Source of the DNA: Psilocybe azurescens
Taxonomy: Eukaryota; Basidiomycota; Agaricomycetes; Agaricales; Agrocybaceae
NCBI GenBank assembly: GCA_023853785.1
Contig: JAJIRX010000019.1
Span: forward strand, 186,001-250,000
DNA length: 64,000 nt
Direction of reading: 5' to 3'
Positions 35,602-47,459 of this stretch are shown piece after piece (position 1 is the first letter of the stretch; each line of letters begins with the position of its first letter). The notes beneath the pieces were generated by a model, which was not told the origin of the DNA, did no database searches, and saw nothing but the letters and a program-made list of their open reading frames with translations. The translations under genes were made by a program, and so were the position numbers.

Positions 35602-36000
35602 GGTTATGAACACTTTATTTTCTTTTCTCTTTTCTTTTCTTTTCTCCTTCCTTTTCTTTGTCATCTTTCACATCAATGATACATCATCATATGTTCTGAT
35701 GAACTTTGCCATCCATCATATCTATGATGGACTTTCACCTCCATCTTTTTATGATACATCTTTCAATGAATGTTTGATCTGTTTCCTCTACTCTTATATA
35801 CATCTGCTGATGAACATTCAAACTCATTTCAACTTGCTGTACGGTTCATAGTATTTATACCAGGAAGGATCCACTGTATTCTTTAGCTAGTTCTTGAGAA
35901 TCTAATCCCCTCTTACTCGATACCACTTGAACTTGCTGTTCTTGACTACTTGACTGTCGGCTTTATCCACGCACGTGAATATAAGCTTGAAGTCATAACA
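35602..36000 (+). repeat. 3' LTR of Gypsy element
   Basis: 399 bp, ending TGAAGTCATAACA and followed by GTTAT. About 98% identical to the 5' LTR outside two indels; all seven substitutions are transitions. TATTTATA is at 35852 and AGCTAGTTCTT at 35885. Confidence 0.92.
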
Positions 36001-36435
36001 GTTATGGGTTGAATGCATCACATGCAGTTTGGTAATGAAACCGAATTTGATGACATTGGTGAAGAAGATCCTAATGTCCAAAGTGGACCGGCTGTTCAGC
36101 AGGACACAAATGACGACCCTGAGTCTGTTCATGGCCAGCAGGTCCCAACTATTCTGTTTGTTGAACACCAGATTCTTCCGTTGCCATCCAATTTCAATGT
36201 CCCTGAAGAATACACTCCTTTGGAGTTGGAATTGAGAAAACAACAAGCCCATAATCAAATCACATGCATTCATGACGTCGTGGCTGATATTTCATTTTTA
36301 TATTGATATGTCATTGGGAAAGGCAGCCGCACCAGCATCCGTTCCAATGGCCAAAAAGAGTAAAATTACTGAGTTACAATAACATTTTGCACGCTTGCAT
36401 TTACTCAACCTGTTGGTCCTGACTTGTTGCGAGGT
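36001..36435 (+). pseudogene. KDZ transposase, 3' part
   Basis: Continues the gene broken at 27337. It reads HMQFGNETEFDDIGEEDP, then QILPLPSNF and PLELELRKQQAHNQI, matching the C-terminal pattern of KDZ proteins (LPLPS, then an E-L-R block before SFL). A TGA follows GTTATGGGT and another stop follows SFLY near 36303. The sequence meets the end of the neighbouring inverted-repeat element at 36436, so any further C-terminus and the right transposon end are lost. Confidence 0.75.
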
Positions 36436-36788
36436 CTTTACCCTCACCCATATATTCCGGGTGGAGTCCACATGGAGTTTGGTGACTTTTTTTTTGGCAG
36501 GTGTACCAGCCATTTAGAGGTGGAGGCTCCACCTGGAGTCCAGCTGGAATCTGCTCATCCTCCATGTGGGCCAATATGGAGGATGTGGAACTCCATGTGG
36601 ACTCCATGTGGAACTTCATCTGAGTCTCACATCCTCCATATGGATTCCATATGGATTTGACTCAAGAAGCATGTATATCAGCATTAATACACTATTTCAG
36701 GGTCAATTTCTAATGGACTCCAGGTGGAGGATGATCCCCAGATTTTATTTATATTTTATTTATATTTTATTATAATGTAAAAAAAAAA

Positions 36789-36861
36789 GCACCAACAGGA
36801 ATTGAACTTGGGCATCCGAGAATGCCGCACACTGACGTTAAACCAACTAAGCTATAGAGCC
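36789..36861 (-). ncRNA. tRNA-derived sequence with Pol III signals
   Basis: On the minus strand, a box A-like TAGCTTAGTTGG and a box B-like AGTTCAATTCC lie at tRNA-like spacing within 73 nt, and a run of ten T follows (36788-36779). A GGCAT/ATGCC hairpin sits where the anticodon arm would be. The acceptor ends (GGCTCTA and TTGGTGC) cannot pair, so it is not a working tRNA. It resembles the head of a SINE. Confidence 0.55.
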
Positions 36862-36965
36862 TTTGTAATTCATCAAATTTTGATGGCCTACATACCAATA
36901 CAGCTATTTACTCGGCATTTCTTGGCAAGTGACAAATAACATCACGTATGTGACTTATTGATGCC

Positions 36966-37494
36966 ATGTCGGTCCGTTTATTATTTCCACCACCCCACCT
37001 CTTCCTCCGACCACCACCACCCCGCTGCCGCCGTCGTGTGTGCCCCCCACCTTGCCGTTGTTGGTCAGAGCCAGGCCCATGCCAACCCGACCCGACACGC
37101 ATTGCATCACAACAAACCGAGACCGACGAAGAACAAATGGACACCCATGAACGAAGGGAGGTGAGTACGGAACAAGACGGAACGAGGCGGGTGGAGAACG
37201 AGGAACAAGGCGAGGTGAATGCGAACGAGGGGGGAACGAGGCGATGCGATGCGAACGAGGAACAAGGTCATGACCCCAGGTAAGTCACGAATTCCGCATG
37301 CCGCCGCCATTAACCGCTCCCCCCCCCCTCTTTTTTTGTGTAGGCCGATGACAACGACAACAACGGGTACGTGCAGTGCGATACAACGATGGGTACGACG
37401 ATGGGTACGACGGCACGCAGGACGCGTCACGGACGACAACACCAACATGTCGCAGACCATGACAACGACACGTTACAACGGCCGGCGACAATGA
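36966..37494 (+). CDS. Possible two-exon gene inside the TIR element (154 aa)
   Basis: Exon 1 (36966-37279) reads MSVRLLFPPPH, then a Glu-rich stretch (HERREVSTEQDG, NEEQGEVNANEGG). A 64-bp intron has strong borders (GTAAGT...TTTTTTTGTGTAG, 37280-37343). Exon 2 (37344-37494) runs into low-complexity Thr/Arg-rich sequence and stops at 37494. No domain is recognised; the splice borders are the main support. Confidence 0.35.
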
Positions 37495-37900
37495 CGACAA
37501 CGGCCACGACAACCATGACCACGACATGTCGATGGCCATGACAACGACGACCACAACGCATATGACGGCCACAACAACGACAACAACGACAGCGTCGGCG
37601 GCCACAACAACAACAACAACAACAACGCGTATGACGGCTACGACAACGACAACAACGTGTCGACAGCCACGACAATGACAACGACAACGCGTATGACAGC
37701 CATGACGACGACAGCGGCGTGTACGACGACGACGACGGCGGCGGCGTGTCGACAGCCACAACAACAACGACAACGCATATGACAGACGCAGCAGACACGA
37801 CAGCACAACGTATGGACACGCCGGACGCGTACAACGGCCACCACGACGTGTACAAAGGCTACCACAGCGTGTCGATGGCTACCACAACGACGACAATGCG
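37344..37900. repeat. ACGACA-type microsatellite region
   Basis: Imprecise ACG/ACA/AAC trinucleotides run across ~550 bp. They leave long but compositionally trivial open frames on both strands (poly-Val/Arg on minus, poly-Thr on plus). Confidence 0.85.
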
Positions 37901-38539
37901 TACGGCGGGGCTACGAGCAACACGGCCATCCTCTCGCCCCCTTTTTTTCTCTTTTTTTATCTTGTTTTCTCTTTTTTTTTCATGTTCATGTGCTTCTATA
38001 TTTATTTGAACCAACTATGTACCCTCTTGCCTTCTTTTTTGTCTGTTTTGTATGTTTTTCTTTTATTTCTTTTGTTTTATATATTTTTATATATTTCTTT
38101 TTTATGTTTCAGTGATGATGAACTTCGCTAGTAGATAATATTGTAGATAATAATGTAGTATATAGTTTTTAATATATTATATACACATTCTTACATGAAT
38201 TTACTCTAAGAAAATACATTCCAATTAAAATCTGGCTATAGCTGGACTTTGTGAAATTCAATAAGTCTGCTCTCTGATGGCCTAAGCTGGAATATTGTTA
38301 CCCAGGTATGGAGTCCAGGTGGATTCTAATTGAACTCCACCTGGACTCCACCTGGACTCCACCTGGCCTCCACCTGGCCTCCAGTTGGATTCAAGTGGGA
38401 TTGCTTGAAGTCCATCTGGAGTCCATCTGGAGTCCACCTGAACTCCACCTATCAAAGATAACTTTCTGAACACTTGGATATGTTCCAGATGGAGTATATG
38501 GGTGGAGGTAAAGTACACGCAGGCACTACAGTCTTTGTT

Positions 38540-38796
38540 GATCATTTCAGTATGTCATCTGTCATATTATTCATCATAAGACTGATTTGTGTCACAATTT
38601 GCCGTAGTCATCACTGAGAAAAGGACAAAGGAAATAGGAAATGTATAATCAATAGCTAATAACCGACGGATATCAGCAAATTTGATAGAATAGCTCACAC
38701 AAGGAATGCACGCACTGGCTGAGAGGGAAAGCCTGCATGTACAATCGCGACTGTTCATAAGCCCGGTGTTGGTGCGATGGTGGATGTAATGGTGTG
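38540..38796. other. Conserved left flank of array C
   Basis: Homologous to 13500-13814, resuming the interrupted unit 2 tail from CTACAGTCTTTGTTGAT (~38523). No gene. Confidence 0.65.
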
Positions 38797-41700
38797 TTGC
38801 TGAGAATGAAAATAACCACGGATGATGGTCAGATTTGGGAGAAGATGCCATATAATGGATATCCACGAACATTCTGACGGCGGGAATGACGATGCATGAC
38901 AGCCACTTCGGTGGAAACAGCTCAGAAAATGGTTTCACGTACATCCTGAGAGTAGAAACGACAACGCATGACAGGCAGCTGAGCACGAGCAGTCCTAACG
39001 ATCAATTCACGCACATCCTGAGAGCGGAAACGACGAGGCATGACAGTCAGTTTGGTAGGAATAGTTCATATAACAATTTGACGCACATCCTGAGAGAAGA
39101 ACCGAAAAGGCATGACAGTCAACTAGGTAGAAATAGCTCAGACAATAGTTTCACTCACAAACTGAGAGCTATGACAGTCAGTTTGGTATAAACAGTGCAG
39201 ACAATTTATTCACGCACAAACTGAGAGTGCAAACGACGACACATGACAGTCAGTCTGGTACAAACAGCTCGCGCAATAATGTCACGCACTCTCTGAGGGG
39301 GGATATGACAACACATAACAGTCAGTGTGGCAGGATCAGCTCAGATAATCAATTCACACACCCTCTGAGGATGGAAACGACGACACATAATAGTCAGTGT
39401 GGCAGGAACAGCCCAGACCCTCAAGGCACGCACTCTCTGAGAGTGGAAACGACGACTCAAGACAGTTAATTTGGCCGGAACGGCTTATACAACGGCCTCA
39501 CGCACAACCTGAGAGTAGAAATGACCACACATGACAGTCAGTGCGATAGAATCTGCCCAAACCATCAATTGACGCACTTCCTGAGAGTGGAAATGATGAC
39601 ACGTGACAGTTAGTTTGGGAGAAACAGTTCATATAATCGATTGACGCACTGCCTGAGAGTGGAAATAACGACGCACGGCGGTCATTTTTGTGGGAACGAC
39701 CCAGACAACGGATTCACGTACACGCTGAGAGTGAAAATGACAACCCATGACAAGTCAGTTTGGCAGGATCGGCTTAAACAATAGATTCAAGTACACGCTG
39801 AGAGTGGAAACAACGACGTATAACCGTCAGTGTAGCAGGAACAGCCTATACCATCAATTCACGCACTCTCTGGGAGTTGAGACGACGACGCATGGCGGTC
39901 ATTTCGGTAGAAACAGGTCAGATAATCGATCGACGCACTTCCTGAGAGTAGAAATGACGACGCATGACAATCAGTTTGGTAGAAACAGCGCAGATACTCG
40001 ATTGACGCACTGCCTGAGAGTGGAAATTATGAAGCACGGCGATCAGTTTTGCAGGAACGGCTTATACAACGGATTCACGTACACGCTGAGAGTGAAAATG
40101 ACAATCCATGACAAGTCAGTCTGGCAGGATCAGCTCAAACAATAGATTCACGTACACGCTGAGAGTGCAAACGACGGCGATGACAGTCAGTTTGGTAGAA
40201 ACAGCTAAAACAATAGATTCACGTACTTCCTGCGAGTAGAAATGATGGCCACGCATGACAGTCAGTTTGGTATAAACAGCGCAGAGAATTGATTCACTCA
40301 CCTGCTGAGAGTGGAAACGACAACCGATGACAGTCAGTTTGGTATAAACAGAGCTGAGAATTAATTCACTCACACGCTGAGAGTGGAAACGACGAGGCAT
40401 GACAGTCAGTACTGTAGACACAGATCAGACAACTTATTCACGCACTTCCTGAGAGTGGAAATGACGACGCATAGCAGTCATTTTGGTAGAAACAGCGCAG
40501 ACACTCGATTCACGCACTTCCTGAGAGTAGAAATGACCGTACATGGCGGTCAGTTTGGCAGGATCAGCTCAGACAATGGATTCACCTACACGCTGAGAGT
40601 CCAAACGACGAACAGTAACAGTAACAGTCAGTATGGTAGAAACAATTCAGATAATCAATTCACACACTTCCTGGGAGTGAAAATGACGAAGCATGACAGT
40701 CAGTTTGGTAGAAATAGCGCGCACAATGATGTCACGGACTCTCTGAGGGTATAAACGGGGATCGATAACAATCAGTTTGGTAGAAACAGTTCAGATAATC
40801 GATTCAAGCACAAGCTGAGAGTGCCAACGACGAGACATGACGGTCAATTCGGTGCAATCAGCTAATCGTTTCACGCACTTCCTGAGGTAGCAATGACGAT
40901 GCATGACGTTCAGTTTGGTAGAAGCAGCTCAGATAGTCGATTCACGCACAAGCTGGCAGAGCAAATGACGACCCATGTTAGTCAGTTCGCTGAAAACAGC
41001 TCAGGTACTCAATTTACGCACTTCCTGAGAATGGAAATGACGACGCATGACAGTCAGCCTGGTAGAAACCGCTTGCGCATCGATGTTACGCACTCTCTGA
41101 GGGTAGAAACGACGACACATGACAGTCGGTTTGGTAGAAACAGGGCAGATAATTGATTCACTCACTTCCTGAGGGGAGCACCGCCGATTCATAACAGTCA
41201 GTTTGGTAGAAACAGCTTAGATAATCGATTCACGCACAAGCTGAGAGTGCAAACGATGACCCATTTTAGTCAGTTCGCTGAAAACAGTCCTGATAATCGT
41301 TTCACGAACTTCCTGAGGTCGCAATGACAACGCATGAGAGTCAGTTTGGTAGAAATAAAGCAGATAATAGATTCACGCACTTCCTGTGAGTAGAACCGAC
41401 GACTCTTGACAGTCAATTTGGTAGAAACAACTCAAATAGTCGATTTACGTACAAGCTGACAGTGCAAACGACGACACATGACGGTCAGTTTGCTGCAAAC
41501 AGCCTAGATAATCGTTTTACGCACAAGCTGGGAGTGGAAACGACAACGAATGACAGTCAATATGTTAGCAACAGCTCACATAATCGATTCACACACATCC
41601 TGAGGGTAGAAACGACGACTCATGGCATTCAGTTTGATAGAAATAGCTCAGATAATCGATTCACGCACTTCCTGAGAGTGGAAATGACGATGCAAGACAG

Positions 41701-42930
41701 TCAGTTTGGCATGGTCGGCTCAAATAAACGAATGACGCACATCCTTAGGGTATAAATGACGACTCATGATAGTAAGTTTGGTAGACAACTCAGATAATCG
41801 ATTCATGCACTTCCTAAGAGTGAAAATGGCAACTCATGAAAGTCAGTTTGATAGAAACAGCTCGCACATTGATGTCACGCACTCTCTGAATGTAGAAACG
41901 ACGACGCATGGCACTTAGTACTGTAGAAATAGCCCAGATAATCGAATGATGCACTTCCTGAAAGTGGAACGGACGACCCATGTCAGTCAGTACTGTAGGA
42001 ATGGCTCATATAATCGATTCCCGCACTTGCTGAGAGTGGAAATAACAATGCATGACGGTTAGTTTGATAGAAACAACTCGCCCAATGATGTCACGCACTC
42101 TCTGTGGGTAAAAGCATGACAGTCAGTTTGGCAGGATCAGCTCAGATAATCAATTCACGTACACGCTAAGAGTGAAAATGACGATGAATAACAGTCGGTT
42201 TTGTGGAAAAAGCTCATATAATGAATTTACGCACTTCCTGAGACTAGAAATGACGACAATGACACTCAGTACTGTATAAATAGCTCAGAAAATCGATTCA
42301 CGCACTTCCTGAGAGTGAAAATGATGACGATTGACACTCAGTTTAGTAGAAACAGCTCGCACAAAGATGTCACGCACTCTCTGAGGGTAAAAACGAAGGC
42401 CGATGTCTGTCAGTTTGGTAGGAAAAACTCAGATAATTGATTCACGCCCTGCCTGAGACTGGAAGAGGTGATGCATGGCAGTTAGTTTGGTATAAACAAC
42501 GTTGACAAGTGATTCACTCACCTGCTGCAAGTGACAATGACGATATATGACACTCAGTACTGCGGAAATAGCTCAGACAATGGATTCACGCACGGACTGA
42601 GGGGGAAAGATGACTCATGACAGTCAGTTCAGCAGGACCACATCAGATACTCGATTCACATACAGACTGAGAGTGGAAACGACGACCCATGACAGTCAAT
42701 ATCGTAGAAACAGCTGAAACATCTCATTCACTCACTTCCTGAGAATAAAAAAGACGACGGATAGCGGTCAGCTTTGCAGGGAGAACTCAGACAATCAATC
42801 GACGCACCATCTTAGAATGTAGATGACAATGCGGAACGGTCAGTTTGTTAGACGTCGCAAAGATGGTTGTTTGACGGACTTTCTGACAGAGAAGATTATC
42901 ACATAAAATAGCCAGTATGCTGTACCTCAA
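38797..42930 (+). repeat. 72-bp minisatellite array C
   Basis: About 57 units of a second subfamily: TGACAGTCAGTTTGGTAG, AAACAGCTCAGATAATCG, ATTCACGCACTTCCTG. Divergence between units is high, many lengths deviate from 72 bp, and stops are common, so this array appears older or less homogenised than array A. Confidence 0.92.
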
Positions 42931-43150
42931 TAATAAAGTACACCTACTTGTTGCCTGATGTGGAAAACTAGGATGAGGTCCAGAAGATTAGCTTCATCGC
43001 TTGACGTTGTCGAATGAGTAGTGGCATCCTTGGATGAGTTTGAATCACTCCGGTTGCTTCTTCTTTCGGTGCTTGTTATTTGAAAATACCCAGGGCAGCC
43101 AATGCTGACAAGTGTTCAATAACTGCCTCACAGGAAATATAAAGTTACCT

Positions 43151-44386
43151 TTACCAGTAAATCCAGCCTTCCTTCACGTCTGCATCATTATTCCACTTTC
43201 TACACTGTGGCCGTGGACACTGGTATTGATCCCCAAAGCGTAGTTGGTCAAATATTGCGCTCATGACGATTCTCGTACCTGATCGGACCATACTCCATTC
43301 GTTCAGTTGGCTAACGTCGTGCCCAGTTTCCGTATAAAGGTCGTAAGTGCCTTGGTCTATGATACTACGCAAAATTTTATCCCTCCTATCGGCCTGTTCG
43401 AAATACCAGCGAAGTACACCAATGAATTGCTGTAGAAGGCGTCAGGGTGTGTGTATAAAGTTCGGACCCGATGAATGAGGCCGACCTGAGGTGACCGACA
43501 TTGTTCAACCAGTAATTTGTACTCCCGACCTGTAGGATCTTTTACGAAGATCATTGCCTGTTGAACAACATTCGGGATCTTAGATGCGATTTCCTCTACT
43601 CTTTTTCAGTCCTCATTAAAGCGAGCAGCTAAAGATAAAAATTGTCGAAAGAACAAACATCGTCTCCCAAGGGGACAACTGACCACGTAATCTCTTTCCA
43701 GCGCGTCGATGTCCCTGATGCAATCAAGAATAGCGCCCTGGACGTCCGCGCTGCGAAAGATACTTCTCGCATTCATTCCCTTCACCTGATCTGACATCGC
43801 ATTTAATTTTCTGAAAGTGCGGCCTAAATTAAATACGTATCCGTGATCCCTGAACAATGATGCATACCGAATCAATTCATCGTTTCGATGTTGTACATCG
43901 CCAGATACGGCAGGCATTGCTGAAATACTGGCCTCCAAACAGTAAAGACGTTGGATCACATAGTCAACAGTTTGTCTGTTTTTCTCTTTATCTGCTAACA
44001 TGGTCGATATACATGCAGGAGATTCTCATAGACGGCCGAACTCACATTAAGTCCATTGAGCACCACCAGCAAGGTATCGATAGACGCCTTTAATGGAGTG
44101 CCAGCTACAGGAATGGCTCCTGCTATGGGAGAGCTGAGGTTAAAAAACTGTCTCGCATAATCTATGAATTTCTGCGTAGCGGAGTTGATCTGGAGGGTAT
44201 GGTTAACGATTGACTGGACGGATTGGACGGATTATTTACCGGCACAGTCTCCTTTGTTGGTGGGGAGGCCCAAATCTCTGTAATGTGGCATATATTCCTG
44301 CTGCGATGGAATGTTTTTGTATGTGGCTCGGAGTAGTCGACATTGACGGGTTCATTGCGATGGAGAAAACGACCGATGTTCAACAC
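43151..44386 (-). pseudogene. ULD-family gene, copy C
   Basis: The best-preserved copy in the middle. An intron (GTAAATAATCC...ACCCTCCAG, near 44240-44190) is followed by an exon with NSATQKFIDYARQF and IPVAGTPLKASIDTLL. A long open part (44001-43606) reads KEKNRQTVDYVIQRL, SLFRDHGYVFNLGRTFRK and DCIRDIDALERDYV, followed by an intron-like stretch ending TTTATCTTTAG. Then come IFVKDPTGREYKLLVEQC and, in 43372-43151, YDLYTETGHDVSQLNEW, SGTRIVMSAIF and CPRPQC. A 1-bp deletion near 44000 relative to copy A shifts the frame, and a TGA follows RFNED. The order (helical N-terminus, ULD, Cys pair) matches copy A. Confidence 0.62.
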
Positions 44387-44389
44387 TCA

Positions 44390-45290
44390 ATATGAGGGGA
44401 AGAGGGGGAGGTGGTCTAGAGTATAAGGGCAAAGTAGATCAAGAAAGGGTGAGGCAGTGAGGCAGTCCCGAAGAATTGATGAACACAGCCAGTCTTTACC
44501 CCATCCAACGCTCAAACCCCTACTAGGATCCTAAATCGCACCCAAATCTACTTATCATGACCAAGGTGACGTTATAGGCAGTGTCAATCTGCGTCAACAC
44601 AGTTATGGGCGAATATTCTCACCCTTTCTTGTATCTACGAGCTCACTCCATATAATGTTGCGTGCAGCTGGTGGAAAATGATTTACTTCAGTGGTCTACG
44701 TTAGTTACACGAACTGCATACAAAACAATTCGAACTCTGAGATATTTTGGCTACCTCTTGGCTGACCCGCAACCCTCTCGTAAAATATTCTATGAGCCAG
44801 ATAGGTCGTGAATCAAATAGCGTAGCTAGCACATATGCCTGTCAAGATGTCATACAACGATATTACAACGTTTCCCTGTCGAAAACCTAGAGAATTTGAA
44901 CAATGCAAAGATATTAACGTTTGCAGCACATGGACATCAGAATGAGACGAAGATCATCTCATTTCGGTACATCTGCCGCGGACAGATATGTCGGTCCGTA
45001 TATGAAATGTTTGCGGCAGGGCTTGTTAACGGATCAGCAATCAGAAACCGAGTAAAATCATGCCACCACAAATTTTGTACGAGCACTGGGTGCAGAAGAC
45101 ATATATATTTTGGAATGTAATCGTAGAAAGCATAACAAAAGAAGATAGCATGGGTCGTCGTAACAGATAGAGCATCCATATCCAATTCGTAACTAATCGA
45201 GTATAAGAAATCAGTATCTACAGCAGTGGAAAAGAGACAAGGTTTCGAAGGAGAATATACACCTCCAGTCATCATCATGCTATATATTGG
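44390..45290. other. Conserved unit spacer C
   Basis: Homologous to 5390-6279. The pogo-like element is absent and the target TA is changed (ATATTGGGAGAACATC). A minus-strand peptide (QNLWWHDFTRFLIADPL) is conserved with spacers A and B. No complete gene is evident. Confidence 0.55.
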
Positions 45291-46640
45291 GAGAACATCG
45301 TGCATATGCCCGAGGAAAGTCGCGTCGCGAGTCCACGACGCGCCCAGCCGCGTCACGCACCCAACACATTCCACGTGACTCGACATTTTTTTAACCGGTT
45401 CGCCTCGATGCCTCTCAACTGTAACGCCTGTCAAGGTTGACAACCGCCCTCTAATCATCGTATCCCTCGGTCGCCGCACTCTGCTTATACATATCCTTTC
45501 TTCTTGTGCATTAAACGACCACGGATCGTCATCATTTTCGACTCCGTCAACAATACGCCCTGGCGACGGTATGGAACAAAAGAACAATAGACAGCGTGTA
45601 GACCGCGACGAGTTATATTTAAACCACACCAAGACCGAGGAGCCTGGGGATGAGCCAACTAAACGAGGCTACTAGCGGCAATATTAATCGTTATCAACAC
45701 GACGACACCTACACCGATACTTGGGCGCAAATCATGATAAGACGAAGACAAATTGAATGTCGTCTCTTATCTCGCAATGCATGCATTCAGCGCGCATTAG
45801 CATTGGATGCATCTGCCGTCAGAGAGCTGGGACAACTGGAGGAGCAATAACTGGTGGCAGCGGAGCAGGAGCAGGAATAAGAACGGCGTAGTTCCATAGA
45901 TCAGCGGGGTCGTGTTACAATGGTGTGTGGTTTTTTTATCTTTTTTTTCGTGTTCGCTTGTTCCGTTTCTTTCCTAATCAATTGGACGCCATATTTTTGT
46001 CCCTACGGTGTTCATTGGGTTATTTCCCCGCTTCGTCTTTCCGTTTATTTACCAGAAATCCAGTCATATTTCTATCTGATTCGCTTTGGGAATCCACGAT
46101 GCGAGCTCCCGCTGACGCTGCCTTTATCTCTTCTCAATCTCTTTGTCCGCCCCTTCTTTCTTTCTATCATTCACCTTTCACCTTTCACATTGTCGTGACC
46201 TATCTTTCTCTGCGCTACACTACGAGCAACCAACCAATTTCCCTACTAACAATACGTATCTCTTCACACATATATTCCTACTCACAGGTTCCTCATCGTC
46301 ATCATTGATGCAAACCTACTCAACCGCAACGTAGACCTCGCCTACGCGCGTCGCCCACCGCACCCGCCTGCACAACACCCCGACCCGCCTGCACCCCGCG
46401 CGCTCCGGCGATGTCTTGTACACCCCCAAATGCAACCGCCTCGCAATCCGCACGTTAACCATGATGATCAGAATCGCGCGATGCGGTGGGACTTGCAGAA
46501 GATGCACAAAGACCTGAAAGGGCAGAGGGCGCGGGTTCGGGTGGTTGTGCAGTGGGCGAGAGTGGACCAGGAGAGGCAACGGATGAGCGGACGGGGGAGA
46601 GAATGAGAGATGAATCAGATGTTATCGACGACGTCCGCGC
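45291..46640 (+). pseudogene. Unidentified coiled-coil/basic gene, copy C
   Basis: Part 1 has an open frame from ATG 45650 (MSQLNEATSGNINRYQHDD, then RRRQIECRLLSRNACIQRAL, LGQLEEQ), longer than in other copies, stopping at 45850. A pyrimidine-rich intron-like tract runs from ~45920 to ~46288 (TACTCACAG). Part 2 (46289-46600) is the Arg-rich region (NRNVDLAYARR, HKDLKGQRARVRVVV) with shifted frames. Function unknown; it precedes a helicase fragment as in the other units. Confidence 0.4.
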
Positions 46641-46689
46641 CTCCTGCACCTATTTATTTTTTCTTCACTGACACTGTACCCCCACGGAT

Positions 46690-47450
46690 CATACAGAGAT
46701 GTGATACACACGGTCATCGTGACGCGTTTCTCGGCGCCGCCTCTCATATTGAATATTATTGGCGCGCTGGAGGAGATGTTTGGGAAGAGGTCAAGGGTAA
46801 CTGTTGTGTAGAGCCTGAATCTGGGATGGGTCGCTTGTCGGATTGCGAGGCATGCAAACGGGGAGGTGTAAACTATGGAGAAGGGTGTGGGGGAGTTGAT
46901 AGCTGTCGGACTTCGGTGGAAGCATGAGAGAAGACGTGGAGGTTGAAGACATACAGGCCCAGTACGAAACTGAGACACGGCCGACGGCAGAGATGGGACA
47001 ATTGAAATAACAGGGTCCTGGAAATCCAACGTCATATCTTCCCCATGCTTTAGTTGCTCAAGCAGTCCGAATCTGCCTTCATCCCTATTCGCTCCCAACC
47101 ACCTTGGAGTAGGACCTGTCGGTGGCTGATAAAAGGAGTACGGATACCGCACGAATATGGAGCGCGGTCCAAATGTGTCGGGGGCACGCCAACACATCTC
47201 GTGCGATGGTCAGCGAACTCGAACACGACTGCCGCTAGTGTTGCACAGCTAGAGCAGAGCCGTCTGGATGCGAATGACAACAATGAGATACGCAGGGGAG
47301 GTTAAGCTGCTCAGGGACAACAATAAAATGCCGCACGTGGAGACCTAAGTCGGCGATGTGCTTGGAGAACGTAGAGTGGGTTGTTGTTGATGAGGCTGAA
47401 GTTCTCTTCGGTGGGTTTTGTCTTCATTATCGATGCCCTTTGCTCAAACG
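46690..47450 (+). pseudogene. MRH4-like helicase fragment, copy C
   Basis: Reads VTRFSAPPLIL, then GALEEMFGKRSRVTVV (Q-motif region), and later ENVEWVVVDEAEVLF with DEAE at 47389-47400. Stops and frameshifts are numerous. It has the same altered motif II (DEAE) as copy A2, so the change predates the split of these units. Confidence 0.55.
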
Positions 47451-47459
47451 CAATCTGCA

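Larger units (their letters stand above)
27338..36000 (+). mobile_element. Ty3/Gypsy chromovirus, full length (8.66 kb)
   Basis: A complete LTR retrotransposon lying in the 3' part of the KDZ transposase gene. GTTAT flanks both sides (27333-27337 and 36001-36005), and with one copy removed the transposase frame continues (GAT GTT ATG GGT). Order: 5' LTR, self-complementary primer site, ~1.95 kb leader, gag, pol (protease, RT, RNase H, integrase, chromodomain), two extra reading frames, polypurine tract, 3' LTR. The two LTRs differ by seven substitutions, all transitions, plus a 1-bp and a ~20-bp indel. The coding part has many stops and frameshifts, so this copy is not autonomous. Confidence 0.93.
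36436..38513. mobile_element. TIR element with decamer-rich ends (2.08 kb)
   Basis: The left end (36436-36458) and the right end (38491-38513, inverted) match at 20 of 23 positions: both start CTTTACC and share CACCCATATA. Next to each end lie many copies of a near-palindromic decamer, TCCA(C/T)CTGGA or GGTGGAGTCC-like (36459-36740 and 38300-38460). The interior holds a tRNA-derived sequence, a possible two-exon gene and an ACGACA-type microsatellite. No transposase is recognised. Host-unit homology resumes by ~38521, so the right TIR is also the edge of the foreign segment. I see no clear target duplication. Confidence 0.65.

Noticed and set aside
36789..36861. Functional tRNA gene
   Set aside because: The 5' and 3' ends cannot form an acceptor stem and the anticodon arm is irregular.
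37285..37806. Minus-strand 173-codon poly-Val/Arg frame
   Set aside because: It is the shadow of an ACGACA-type microsatellite, and equivalent frames exist on both strands.
38797..42930. CRISPR-like array
   Set aside because: The whole 72-bp unit repeats, with no unique spacers between short constant repeats, and the context is eukaryotic.
44937..45632. Minus-strand 231-codon open frame as a gene
   Set aside because: It crosses the spacer and the start of the coiled-coil gene region; the homologous stretches in other units have stops, and only a short peptide within it is conserved.
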